Shown here in pieces: positions 1-8,395 of a DNA stretch of 64,000 nt. This stretch comes from Paenibacillus anaericanus. Its GTDB lineage: Bacteria; Bacillota; Bacilli; Paenibacillales; Paenibacillaceae. The stretch lies in assembly GCF_003994475.1 (NCBI RefSeq), contig NZ_RZNY01000010.1, positions 1-64,000 on the forward strand. Direction: 5' to 3'. The notes beneath the pieces are model-generated. The model was not told the origin of the DNA, searched no databases, and saw nothing but the letters and a program-made list of their open reading frames with translations. Numbering within the stretch: the stretch's first letter is position 1; each line of letters opens with the position of its first letter. The position numbers were made by a program, and so were the translations under genes.

Positions 1-1
1 G

Positions 2-142
2 TGGCTCATCGACATGACTGACGACGTTGATTTGCAGGATAGTTTGAAATTCCTGCGTGAACGGGAAATTATCCACTCGCTACGGTTCCGTGAAGCGGTG
101 GAGATTTTGAAGGATGATCGTGGGCAGAAGAAGGTGTTTTAG
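2..142 (+). CDS. cotJC: Spore coat protein CotJC, C-terminal end (5' truncated by window)
   Basis: The first 46 codons visible read WLIDMTDDVDLQDSLKFL, then an REREIIHS-like stretch, and end in QKKVF followed by a TAG stop. This matches the conserved C-terminus of CotJC, a manganese-catalase-like spore coat protein made in the mother cell. In B. subtilis it is the third gene of the cotJABC operon. The start and the metal-binding ligands lie outside the window, so only family membership can be judged. A strong terminator follows 35 bases after the stop, so this is the last gene of its operon. Identification rests on remembered family sequence, and the match is close over the whole visible stretch. 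Confidence 0.88.
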   Translation, partial: WLIDMTDDVDLQDSLKFLREREIIHSLRFREAVEILKDDRGQKKVF

Positions 143-176
143 AGATTTTTATTTTCAAAATAAAAATTTAAGTCGA

Positions 177-206
177 AAGGCGTTCATTAGCGAACGCCTT
201 TTTTTT
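177..206 (+). terminator. Rho-independent terminator after cotJC
   Basis: A perfect 9-bp stem (AAGGCGTTC / GAACGCCTT) with a 6-base loop is followed by a run of T. It closes the cotJC transcription unit. The 172 bases from here to the RHS gene hold no further gene that I can see. Confidence 0.9.
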
Positions 207-378
207 GTGGTTTAGGTAACAGAAAAAAGATTTTTCAGGATGTCTTTGGTGGTCTAAATCGTCAATTTCTACAAATATTCAATCATCTTAATGATTTCAG
301 GGTTCAATTCCTATGTTTTCTAAGTCATCTTAAATATCTATTATTTATATTGAAGACCATATAGCATGTATAAAGTGC

Positions 379-3300
379 ATGTCAAACGATGCTCAATTTG
401 TCATGAATCCTGTGAATCAAGAAGAACAGACAGACCTACCAGACACTTTAAACGATAATCCTGTAGAAACTCCAAAGCCAACTTTGGAATCATCACTCTT
501 AAATATGCAAACAGCCGAGAGTGTCGAAGAATTGGGTAGTTTAAAACTGGAAGTTGAACGTAATCGCATAGAGCTAGAAAGACAACTAAATGTCGAGCAA
601 GATCAGATCGAGCAAAATCAGGCCAAACTAACAAGGGAGGATTTAATTCAACTCTTTTCAGTTACTGAAGACTGGATACAAAATGAATTAGATAAGGGAT
701 TTACCCTCCAAGAGCTTTTTACAACATTATGGACTCAATCCAATTCAGCAACACTACGAAGTATGTCTCCAACGTTAGATCGGAAAGTTCCCATTAATTT
801 ATCTGATTCAACGGAAAGTGTCATAACTTCTTATGTTGAAAATAAAGAACTAATGCCATTTAGTATATTTGAAACAATCACTAACCCAGAGCCCTTAGAA
901 TTTCCATCAACATTTAACGAAAACCCAATAATCTTTGATAAAGAGGGTATAGATGGGGAACAACCTAATATTGATCCTACAGAAATTCATGATGTAACAG
1001 GTGCAGTATATGCTCAGAAAACGACGAATCCGACACCTGAAATTCTAAAGCCCATTGCTAAGATATCAGAGGCGCCTTATAAGGTTAATTTACATGGTGA
1101 GGATGTCTCGTTACTGTCCGGATCATTGTCAATTTTTACTTTGCCTGGAAGAAACGGTTTGTCATTTTCACTAAGCCGCACATATGACAGCAGTGATGCA
1201 CAATATTATGAACCAGATGTTGGATACAGTATGGAATATGGATACGTATTTGATTTTAATAAAGAGCTTAAGTTCAGAGACGAATATTACAATTTGGAAC
1301 GCGTCTATAGTGAAACTCTCGTAAAATATGCTTGTTCAGATACATCAACACCGTTGTATAGCGCTGGTATGGGATCAAATGCAAAAAGGAATGGTGGAAC
1401 CTTCTCCAGCATGTATACATTGGATGTTGCAAAAAATAATCCGCCTAGTTTAAGTCGTGAAGTAGTTCATCCATGTGGATATGAAAAAGATCGAATTTAT
1501 TACAAAGAGTATAGATTTGCCTATAATACAACAACAACGAATAAATCAAACTGGTATATCCAAGATGGATATTCAGATACAGCAGGTCCTTTTTCGCTAT
1601 ATCAAGAAGCAGTTGCTTTTCAGAGGGAAATAAACAATGGAAGTTATAATGCAACTGGATCAGCCGGAAGCTATTCTGAGGGATACTTTGATTACGAGGA
1701 ACTTTATTATAGTAGCGGAGATATTAGGGAAGTACTTACAGACTACAATGCATACAACAAGGTAAAAGATAATCCATTAGACAAACGGTTTCCATTAGGA
1801 AAGGGATGGCGCTGGAATATACCATATTTGAAGTTTGATAGTGGTAGAACTTACGTAGGGTTGTCTGAGGGTAGTGTTTATGAAATTAACGGAAAACAAT
1901 TAAAAAATTATCCATGGTCTGACTTATCCTTTGAGTCAGATACTTCTGTAACATATGCCAATAGAAAATCAGCGTATGTTTTAAAATCGGTTTATGGAAC
2001 CTCTCAATATTTTGATTCAGATGGAAATATACTACAAATAAAAGATGCTTACGGAAACTATATCGGATTTAGTTATGGTAATGTTTCTCCTTATGGAGTT
2101 ATTCTTACATCAATTCAGGACGCTCTAGGAAATTCCATTGACATTCAGTATACATCGGGGGAAGTAAAACTCACGCTGGGAGATCAGACAGTAATCTACA
2201 AAAAAACGACACAGAATAATAAAGAACTACTTACTCAAGTCATAGATTCAATGGGGAGAAAGACGACATATAGTTACGCAGTCAAGCAAGCAAAGTTTAA
2301 TCTACTCGGATCATCACCGAGCGCTGATAATCCGTATGCACTTCTTACTAACATTGTTCATCCGACAGGGGCAAAAACAGACTATCAATATGAAGTAAAT
2401 CCTGTTACACGTTATGTTGGAAACGAACAAGTGAATCAAGCTTTTCGACTAGCTGAAAGAAAAGATGTAATAAATTACACGGACATGACCACGAAGGATT
2501 TCAATCTTTCGAAATTTATATATTCGGGGGATATTGGGAGTTCATTCACAGGTAATCTAACTTTAACAACTACTGTGTTTGACGGACTACTAGAAACCCA
2601 AAATACATTTAAGAAAAAGTATGTGAATAGCAACTATGGTTCTGATTATTTTGCAGTAAAAACAATATCTAATGATGGTACGACGGAATATATTACCGAG
2701 CAGACTTATGATGAAGCAAATCATCGAAATGTCCCGATTACTTCTAGTTCATACTATCGCAATAGGACAACACTAGCTACATCTGTACCTGTAACATCAG
2801 CTTGGACATATGACGCATATCAAAATGTCACTAGTTATACTAGTCCGTTAAAGTTGACTTCATCATATGCGTATGATTCTGGAACACATTTATTAACAAC
2901 TGCGTTAGAACCTGTAAGCTTGTCAAAGAATGTATTCAAACAAATTGCTTCAAGAAATGCTCAAGGTGATATTCTGCAAGAAAGAGTGTTAGATTCAAAT
3001 GTTTCAGGAAAGGTTTTACAAGACTCCTATTATACGTATGATGCTTATGGAAATATCACGTTGATTAGAACCAAAGAAATTGATAATTCAAATGTTGATA
3101 TTCAGATTAAATATGGTAATGAGTATAGTTCTGGGTTTCCAACTGAAATCAGCCGACCATATAAAGATGCTTCAGGCCAAGCATATACACAAACCGTGAA
3201 CGCTACATATAATATGGCCACAGGGGCACTAAAAACATATATGGATGGTGATGGAGGGACGACTAGTTATTCTTACGATATCCTTGGTAGGTTAATTCAA

Positions 3301-5892
3301 ACTGTCAATCAGGATGGTACAAAAGCAACCTTGAGTATAAACGATACTTTGAATAAAGTTGTATTAACTGATGAAGTAATGAATAGCACTTACAGCCAGT
3401 GGGATCCCTTAGGTTTGACAATTGAAAGTGGTATTGTAGAGAATGGTGTAAACAAAGCTAAATCTAAGTACGGATATGATCAGTATAGTCGTTTGGTATG
3501 GTCAGAAGATGCAAAGAGTAATCGGACAGTCACCAATTACGATAAATGGGGTAGAACTGTCTCGACGATACTACCTGATCAGAGTAAAATGCAGATCATT
3601 TATGATGATATTTTCAAAACGAGTGTGATTACGGATGCAGTCGGAAATAACATACGACAAAACTTTGATTTAATTGGACAAGTAATAAAAAAAGAGCAAA
3701 ACTTAAACGGAAGTTATCAAACGATTTGGACAGGAACATATGATGCAGGGGGTCATCTTCTTTCTGAACAGGATGGGAAAAACAATGTAACAACCTACTC
3801 ATATGATGTACTCGGTAACCTACTATCATTAGTTACGCCTGATCAGTACACTTATAAGTATTCGTATAATAATAGAGGGCTATTGACTCAAATATTATAC
3901 CCTGATCAGAGTGTATTATCGAAAAACTATGATGAACTGGGGCAATTAATTAAAGTCATAGATCCTTTACAAAAAAGTGATATCTATAAATATGATGCTA
4001 ACGGAAATATGATCAGAAACACAGATAGAAATGGACAAGAATTCAATTATATTTATAGTAATCGTAACTTTTTGCTCAGTAAACAAGGTCCAACCGAACA
4101 GATTTTATATTCGTATAATGATGATGGAACTCGAAAGACAATGACTGATAACGGAAGTCAGACCACTTTATATGAATATACACCGTTTACAGGGCAGCTT
4201 ATGAGTATAAGTTATCCTGACGGAAAAACGATTTCGTACGATTATGATCAGATTGGTAATCGAGTGAAAATGACGACACCATTCGCTAATGAAGTTTCAT
4301 ATGATTATAATTCTACTAATAATTTAACTAGTGTGACTTGGAATGGCGTTGTTCAAAGCTCATATAATTACAATGCAAATGGGCAATTGCTTAATTTGCG
4401 GCAGGCAAATGGAACAAGTTCAGAAAACACCTATATGGATGGCAATCTAAGTAGCCTGTATCATAAGTATAACAATACAACCTTGAATAAATATAATTAC
4501 AGTCATGATATCAACAAGAACATAGTAGAAGTCAAGGAGAACAGCCTGGAAACAAAACTGTTCAGTTACGATAATATGGACCGGATAACGAAGTCTAATC
4601 AATTCAATGAACTGTATACTTACGATAGCCGAGGTAATAGGAACACTTTACAAACTGAACAGGTGAGCAGTGCCATATCGGAGGATGTATCATATAGTTA
4701 TGATGAATGGAATCGATTAAGGAAAGTTATACAATCTGATGGTACCTCGGTGGAATACAAATATAATGGAGATAATTTGCTCGTTGAACGCAAAGAAGGC
4801 AACATAACAACACGATACTATTATGATGGTCAAGTTATCATTGCAGAAGGAACTGTTCAGAGGGATGGATCAACTAATGTAAAAGCAAACTATTTGTACG
4901 GAAATGCGCTTGTGATGCGAGAAGATGCCAATGGTCAAAAAGGTTATTATCTTACCAACGGTCATGGTGATGTTGTAGAAATGAGAGATAGCTCAGGGAA
5001 CATACTTAATCAATATACCTATGACATTTGGGGAAATGCAATAACTGCTACAGAAACCGTAGACAATCTGTTCCGGTATTCGGGAGAATATTGGGACGAC
5101 TCAGTTGAGCTTCAATACCTACGTGCCAGATGGTATGATCCAAGTGTAGGTAGGTTTATTAATGAGGATACGTATGAAGGAAGTTTTACAAATCCATTGA
5201 GTTTGAATTTGTATACTTATGTGGAGAATAATCCGTTGATTTATACAGATCCAAGTGGGCACATGGCTGATTCTGGTGGTGCATCTGGTGGAGATCCTTT
5301 ATATAATCTTTCGTACACTCCGGCAACCGATAAGATTATTCTAGCAAGATCAGCAAATGCAGAAGTACGTGCTAAGCTTTTGAAAAATCTGATTAAAGAA
5401 TATAAATATGGTTTTTTTGGCGATAATTCTGGCGGAATGACTAGAAACCAATTTGAGTATTTGTATAAACTAGCATTAACAACTGGTTATGAAAATTATG
5501 GTGTTGCGAAATGGGCGCTGTCCGAATTAGATGATTATTTTTCCTATGGAGCAAATGATAAAACGATAGCAATAGCTGCAACCTTAGGGGGTATGTCGTC
5601 TGGTTCAATTTCTGGATCTAATGGAAAAAACTTTGGTAAAGTAGATTTCAAAAATTTTTCTGCTAAAGAAATAGAAAGGAAATTCGCCCTGAAGAAGGGG
5701 CAATTTCATGGAGTGAAGCAAGATATTATTAAAGATTTGACTAATAAAAACTCCCCATATAAGGATTCAATGAAAAAAGTGGGTAATAATCCTGATATTC
5801 ATTTGAGTTCTGACGGGACAATTAGAATTATGTCTAGGGATGGAAAAACATCATTTGATACTAACTGGAACATTAACACATTCCTCCCGTGA
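379..5892 (+). CDS. RHS-repeat polymorphic toxin (WapA/RHS family) with C-terminal toxin tip
   Basis: This 1837-residue protein is an RHS/YD-repeat toxin. Residues 1-230 are a charged, low-complexity leader. From about 240 to 1560 there are dozens of Y/F-x-Y-D repeats (SYSYDILGR, KYGYDQYSR, VTNYDKWGR). The conserved RHS core is at about 1570-1650, with YLRARWYDPSVGRFINEDTY and TDPSGHM. RHS proteins form a shell that encloses the variable tip after the core, which acts as a contact-dependent toxin. The last ~100 residues (FHGVKQDIIKDL, NNPDIHLSSDGTIRI, TNWNINTFLP) are the tip. The His, Lys and DIHLSSDG layout recalls small RNase-like tips, but I cannot name the family. A likely immunity gene follows at once. 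Odd points: no signal peptide is visible, there is no good ribosome binding site before the ATG at 379, and a stop lies 46 bases upstream in frame, so the secretion leader may have been lost. Confidence 0.9.
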   Translation: MSNDAQFVMNPVNQEEQTDLPDTLNDNPVETPKPTLESSLLNMQTAESVEELGSLKLEVERNRIELERQLNVEQDQIEQNQAKLTREDLIQLFSVTEDWIQNELDKGFTLQELFTTLWTQSNSATLRSMSPTLDRKVPINLSDSTESVITSYVENKELMPFSIFETITNPEPLEFPSTFNENPIIFDKEGIDGEQPNIDPTEIHDVTGAVYAQKTTNPTPEILKPIAKISEAPYKVNLHGEDVSLLSGSLSIFTLPGRNGLSFSLSRTYDSSDAQYYEPDVGYSMEYGYVFDFNKELKFRDEYYNLERVYSETLVKYACSDTSTPLYSAGMGSNAKRNGGTFSSMYTLDVAKNNPPSLSREVVHPCGYEKDRIYYKEYRFAYNTTTTNKSNWYIQDGYSDTAGPFSLYQEAVAFQREINNGSYNATGSAGSYSEGYFDYEELYYSSGDIREVLTDYNAYNKVKDNPLDKRFPLGKGWRWNIPYLKFDSGRTYVGLSEGSVYEINGKQLKNYPWSDLSFESDTSVTYANRKSAYVLKSVYGTSQYFDSDGNILQIKDAYGNYIGFSYGNVSPYGVILTSIQDALGNSIDIQYTSGEVKLTLGDQTVIYKKTTQNNKELLTQVIDSMGRKTTYSYAVKQAKFNLLGSSPSADNPYALLTNIVHPTGAKTDYQYEVNPVTRYVGNEQVNQAFRLAERKDVINYTDMTTKDFNLSKFIYSGDIGSSFTGNLTLTTTVFDGLLETQNTFKKKYVNSNYGSDYFAVKTISNDGTTEYITEQTYDEANHRNVPITSSSYYRNRTTLATSVPVTSAWTYDAYQNVTSYTSPLKLTSSYAYDSGTHLLTTALEPVSLSKNVFKQIASRNAQGDILQERVLDSNVSGKVLQDSYYTYDAYGNITLIRTKEIDNSNVDIQIKYGNEYSSGFPTEISRPYKDASGQAYTQTVNATYNMATGALKTYMDGDGGTTSYSYDILGRLIQTVNQDGTKATLSINDTLNKVVLTDEVMNSTYSQWDPLGLTIESGIVENGVNKAKSKYGYDQYSRLVWSEDAKSNRTVTNYDKWGRTVSTILPDQSKMQIIYDDIFKTSVITDAVGNNIRQNFDLIGQVIKKEQNLNGSYQTIWTGTYDAGGHLLSEQDGKNNVTTYSYDVLGNLLSLVTPDQYTYKYSYNNRGLLTQILYPDQSVLSKNYDELGQLIKVIDPLQKSDIYKYDANGNMIRNTDRNGQEFNYIYSNRNFLLSKQGPTEQILYSYNDDGTRKTMTDNGSQTTLYEYTPFTGQLMSISYPDGKTISYDYDQIGNRVKMTTPFANEVSYDYNSTNNLTSVTWNGVVQSSYNYNANGQLLNLRQANGTSSENTYMDGNLSSLYHKYNNTTLNKYNYSHDINKNIVEVKENSLETKLFSYDNMDRITKSNQFNELYTYDSRGNRNTLQTEQVSSAISEDVSYSYDEWNRLRKVIQSDGTSVEYKYNGDNLLVERKEGNITTRYYYDGQVIIAEGTVQRDGSTNVKANYLYGNALVMREDANGQKGYYLTNGHGDVVEMRDSSGNILNQYTYDIWGNAITATETVDNLFRYSGEYWDDSVELQYLRARWYDPSVGRFINEDTYEGSFTNPLSLNLYTYVENNPLIYTDPSGHMADSGGASGGDPLYNLSYTPATDKIILARSANAEVRAKLLKNLIKEYKYGFFGDNSGGMTRNQFEYLYKLALTTGYENYGVAKWALSELDDYFSYGANDKTIAIAATLGGMSSGSISGSNGKNFGKVDFKNFSAKEIERKFALKKGQFHGVKQDIIKDLTNKNSPYKDSMKKVGNNPDIHLSSDGTIRIMSRDGKTSFDTNWNINTFLP

Positions 5893-5908
5893 TAAAAAGG
5901 AGAGATAT

Positions 5909-6409
5909 ATGTCATTCGATTTGGAAGTCGTAATAGTAAACCAAGAAGATCCTGTACAAATACCTTTTAAATCTTCAATTGAAGTAATGAATGAAAGGGA
6001 CAATCAGGATATCAGGAGATTTAGCACTACTTGGAAATTCATGAGTCAGACAAAAGGGATTTGGTATTCGTTAGTCAAAGATGACGAAGGAATTAAAAAT
6101 GCTTTTCTACTGTGTGACTCAGATTTTGAAAGAGATGCACAACATATACCCGTCCCTTTTTGGATTGAAAATGAAGATGTAATATATAACCTGACTCCTT
6201 TGATTATTAGACCGGAATTTAAGATGGACTTCGAAAAGATATTAAGTTTTTTTGTAGAACAGTCTCCATCAAAAACAATTATGTTTTTGGCGAGATATCA
6301 GGGGGGGGATTGTGAATTAATTCAGGGCAATTTATCTATTCGTGATTTTATAAATCAAATAAATCTAAAGAATATATTATTTAACATCTGCTACCTAATA
6401 ACAGAATAA
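5909..6409 (+). CDS. Putative immunity protein for the RHS toxin
   Basis: A 166-residue, acidic, soluble protein with no signal peptide or membrane segment. I start it at the ATG at 5909, which has a strong AAAAGGAGAG ribosome binding site. An earlier in-frame ATG at 5840 would lie inside the RHS gene and lacks such a site. The gene begins 16 bases after the RHS stop, the usual place for the cognate immunity gene of a polymorphic toxin, and it is followed by a terminator. I do not recognise the family. The role is inferred from position, size and charge only. The coding sequence holds a run of eight G at 6301-6308, which could make the gene prone to frameshift. Confidence 0.6.
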   Translation: MSFDLEVVIVNQEDPVQIPFKSSIEVMNERDNQDIRRFSTTWKFMSQTKGIWYSLVKDDEGIKNAFLLCDSDFERDAQHIPVPFWIENEDVIYNLTPLIIRPEFKMDFEKILSFFVEQSPSKTIMFLARYQGGDCELIQGNLSIRDFINQINLKNILFNICYLITE

Positions 6410-6418
6410 AAGAGCAGC

Positions 6419-6456
6419 GACCTTGTGGGGAATTTGCCCTCAAGGTCTTTCTTTTT
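6419..6456 (+). terminator. Terminator after toxin-immunity pair
   Basis: The stem GACCTTG / CAAGGTC, extended inside by a GGG/CCC pairing, is followed by a T-rich stretch (TTTCTTTTT). It ends the RHS-immunity unit. From here to 6748 I see no supported gene; an open frame at 6423-6623 has no start site or recognisable protein. Confidence 0.7.
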
Positions 6457-6748
6457 ACCTATACCCAGTGCCGAATGAATCCATCATTCAACCAATAACA
6501 TACTTAACCTATGTAATACCCGCTCGGTTGTACGTACTCAATCAGGTTTACCTGAACTGTTCACAATGGGAAGGTCATGTGTCGGCATATCATTTTTTTC
6601 GTTTGTTCTATTTTAATGATTAATAGATTGGCTATTCAACAGGCCTGATAAAAGAGCAGACTCAAGCCCAATTAGTGGTCTGATTGATTTGTCATACACA
6701 GAAGATTTAGTTAAAACCCGTAGTTTCATGTGACCACCATATGCGAGT

Positions 6749-7021
6749 GTGGTATTATCCCCTTCAAGTAGACACTCAAAAAAAACTTATGTTATCATGA
6801 GGAAGAGTCTTGCTGTTCGTCAGATAGCCGTTACTCGTGGGAAGCGAGAGCCACGTAATCCTTACTTCTATAGTTACTATGAACAGAGATTAGTAGCAGG
6901 AAAGACGAAGCAACAAGCTATTGTTTGCATTATGAGGAAACTGGTCAATGTCATCTATTATCTGTTGAAGACTAAAGCCGTATACATAATTCCAGAAGTA
7001 TCCATTAAACAGGCTGGATGA
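6749..7021 (+). pseudogene. IS110-family transposase, C-terminal fragment
   Basis: The frame encodes NPYFYSYYEQRLVAGKTK followed by QQAIVCIMRKLVNVIYYLLK. This is the typical end of the IS110/IS116/IS902 transposase C-terminal domain (pattern NP-x-x-x-x-YY-x-x-L-x-x-GK-x-x-x-x-A-x-x-x-x-x-RKL). Only about 70 residues can be aligned. The N-terminal DEDD catalytic domain is absent and no ribosome binding site is present, so this is a dead remnant. It lies between the intact RHS toxin unit and the displaced RHS tip, which suggests it arrived with, or helped cause, the rearrangement. Confidence 0.75.
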
Positions 7022-7093
7022 TATAATCTGATAGACGGAGATTGGGAACAGTCACCGTCCATTTCTTATTAGTAGGAGTCGCTTTATAAACTA

Positions 7094-7207
7094 GATACGT
7101 ATGAAGGAAGCATTACAAATCCGCTGACGTTGAATTTATATACGTATGTGGAGAATAATCCTTTGAAGTATATTGATACGAGTGGAAATATACCTATGTA
7201 TCCTTGA
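7094..7207 (+). pseudogene. RHS core fragment, duplicated end of the toxin core
   Basis: The translation DTYEGSITNPLTLNLYTYVE, then NNPLKYIDTSGN, is a near-copy of the core end of the large RHS protein (there DTYEGSFTNPLSLNLYTYVE at 5167-5226). The similarity begins abruptly at GATACGTATGAAGGAAG. It runs in frame to a TGA at 7205-7207, while the following tip is open in the next frame. This is what an orphan tip cassette looks like after recombination through the conserved core. It has no promoter or start of its own. Confidence 0.85.
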
Positions 7208-7818
7208 ATAATGGGGTCTATTATTATGAACCTTCTAGCAGAGCTGAAGACACAGGTGACTTTTTGGGTGGCTTTATACCAGTTCCGTTTGCGGGCGACT
7301 TATTAAAATCTGGTGTTTTTAATGCAGCTAAAGTATTTGCAGGTTACGAGGAATACAAAACGGAATATTTTTCTAAATCAGCATTCAAAAAATCAAAAAA
7401 AATGATTGGGTATGTTGGAACTTTAGGAGATTCCACAGAGCTTGCAGGTATATTAGGTGACTATACTAAGGCGGGTAGATTGGCGAAATTAGCTAAAAAA
7501 ATTGGAGGTAGGCTTTCTAAAGCCGCAACATTGTCAAAAGGAGGTGAAATATTAGCTGATTCTAATTATGATTATGATGTTCTTATAGATAGTTTGTTAG
7601 ACCGAGAGATGAGATCAAACTCTGAGGAGTTACTACTATCAAAATACTTATTAGCCTTACCAATATTAAAGAGTTTGGTGAAGAGTGGAGATATAGATTA
7701 TGAATTTGATTTTTTTTCACAAAAAATTTGGTACTTAGATATAACAAAAACAAAAAAGGGTTCTAGTAAGATAAATGATTTAAAAGAAATGTTGTTGTCC
7801 CTCGATAAATTAAAATAA
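7204..7818 (+). CDS. Orphan RHS toxin tip (probably not expressed on its own)
   Basis: This frame of about 204 residues directly follows the RHS core fragment, shifted by one base, with a TTG as its first possible start and no clear ribosome binding site. The N-terminal part (GDFLGGFIPVPFAGDLLKSG) resembles the hydrophobic pre-toxin region found after many RHS cores. The middle is rich in Gly, Ala and Lys, and the C-terminus is acidic and ordered (DIDYEFDFFSQKIWYLDITK). I do not recognise the toxin family. A small membrane protein follows after 23 bases and may be its immunity partner. The single-base shift relative to the core fragment means it could not be read through even if the core were translated. 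Confidence 0.55.
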   Translation: MNNGVYYYEPSSRAEDTGDFLGGFIPVPFAGDLLKSGVFNAAKVFAGYEEYKTEYFSKSAFKKSKKMIGYVGTLGDSTELAGILGDYTKAGRLAKLAKKIGGRLSKAATLSKGGEILADSNYDYDVLIDSLLDREMRSNSEELLLSKYLLALPILKSLVKSGDIDYEFDFFSQKIWYLDITKTKKGSSKINDLKEMLLSLDKLK

Positions 7819-7841
7819 GTATGGCTGGAAGGGTGTCTTTT

Positions 7842-8066
7842 ATGCTTTTAATATTACTTTTTTTATTTATTAATGTGGGCTTTTGGATTGAAATGAAATA
7901 TATAATGGAAGTTGGAACAAGAGAGAGAATAATTACCTTGATTTTTACAAATATTTTTCTTATGATAGCTGCGATATTTCAAAGTAGAACTATTGCGTAT
8001 ATTGTTTTAGGAATAGGACTTGTAATTAGTATTGTATTTTCTGTAGTAAAAGAACTAAAAAAATAG
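7842..8066 (+). CDS. Small membrane protein, possible immunity protein of the orphan tip
   Basis: About 74 residues with three hydrophobic segments (MLLILLFLFINVGFWI, IITLIFTNIFLMIAAIF, IAYIVLGIGLVISIVF) and a Lys-rich C-terminus. I choose the ATG at 7842 because GGAAGGG lies 8 bases before it; an ATG at 7821 has no such site. It sits where an immunity gene would, directly behind the tip. Membrane-embedded immunity proteins usually accompany toxins that act on membranes, but here the role is inferred from position only. Confidence 0.5.
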   Translation: MLLILLFLFINVGFWIEMKYIMEVGTRERIITLIFTNIFLMIAAIFQSRTIAYIVLGIGLVISIVFSVVKELKK

Positions 8067-8395
8067 CTAAAAAGCCACATGAGAGTATGGGACTGACCTC
8101 CTAGCGTGAGAAAAATTAAAACACTTTCAAGTGAATGCAACCATGATGTAAGATATGGAGACTCAAAAAAATAGTAGTTTAGGCGGATAGCTTAAAAGCA
8201 GTAGACCGAAAATTCAAAATAGCGGTGCAAGGGATAGCCTCCCTAGCACCGCTATTTATAAATTTGACGCTTTTTTTTGTCAGGTGAACCATTCATTAAG
8301 TGAGTAAACCTACTTATGAGACAGCCCCTAATATTTAGGTATGTGTTCCATTGTAGAGTGATTAAGCGTAGTAAATGCTCATAACCTTTTTGCCA
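8067..8395. other. Intergenic, possible mobile-element debris
   Basis: No gene is visible. It contains a long hairpin at 8219-8255 (listed separately) and, at 8317-8328, TGAGACAGCCCC. The latter resembles the terminal inverted repeat of IS1182/IS5-type elements, but no partner repeat or transposase is present. The block is very AT-rich and may be scar sequence of the toxin island. Confidence 0.35.
8219..8255. terminator. Hairpin, likely terminator between convergent units
   Basis: ATAGCGGTGC pairs with GCACCGCTAT, and inside that AGGGA pairs with TCCCT around a short loop. It lies between the plus-strand toxin island and the minus-strand hydrolase. The T-run is weak on both strands (TTTATAAATTT on the plus strand), so termination is likely but not certain. 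Confidence 0.5.

Noticed and set aside
6423-6623. Open frame of 66 codons after the immunity gene
   Set aside because: It starts inside the terminator hairpin, has no ribosome binding site and no recognisable protein.
8317-8328. TGAGACAGCCCC as the end of an intact insertion sequence
   Set aside because: No matching inverted copy and no transposase nearby; at most a leftover end.
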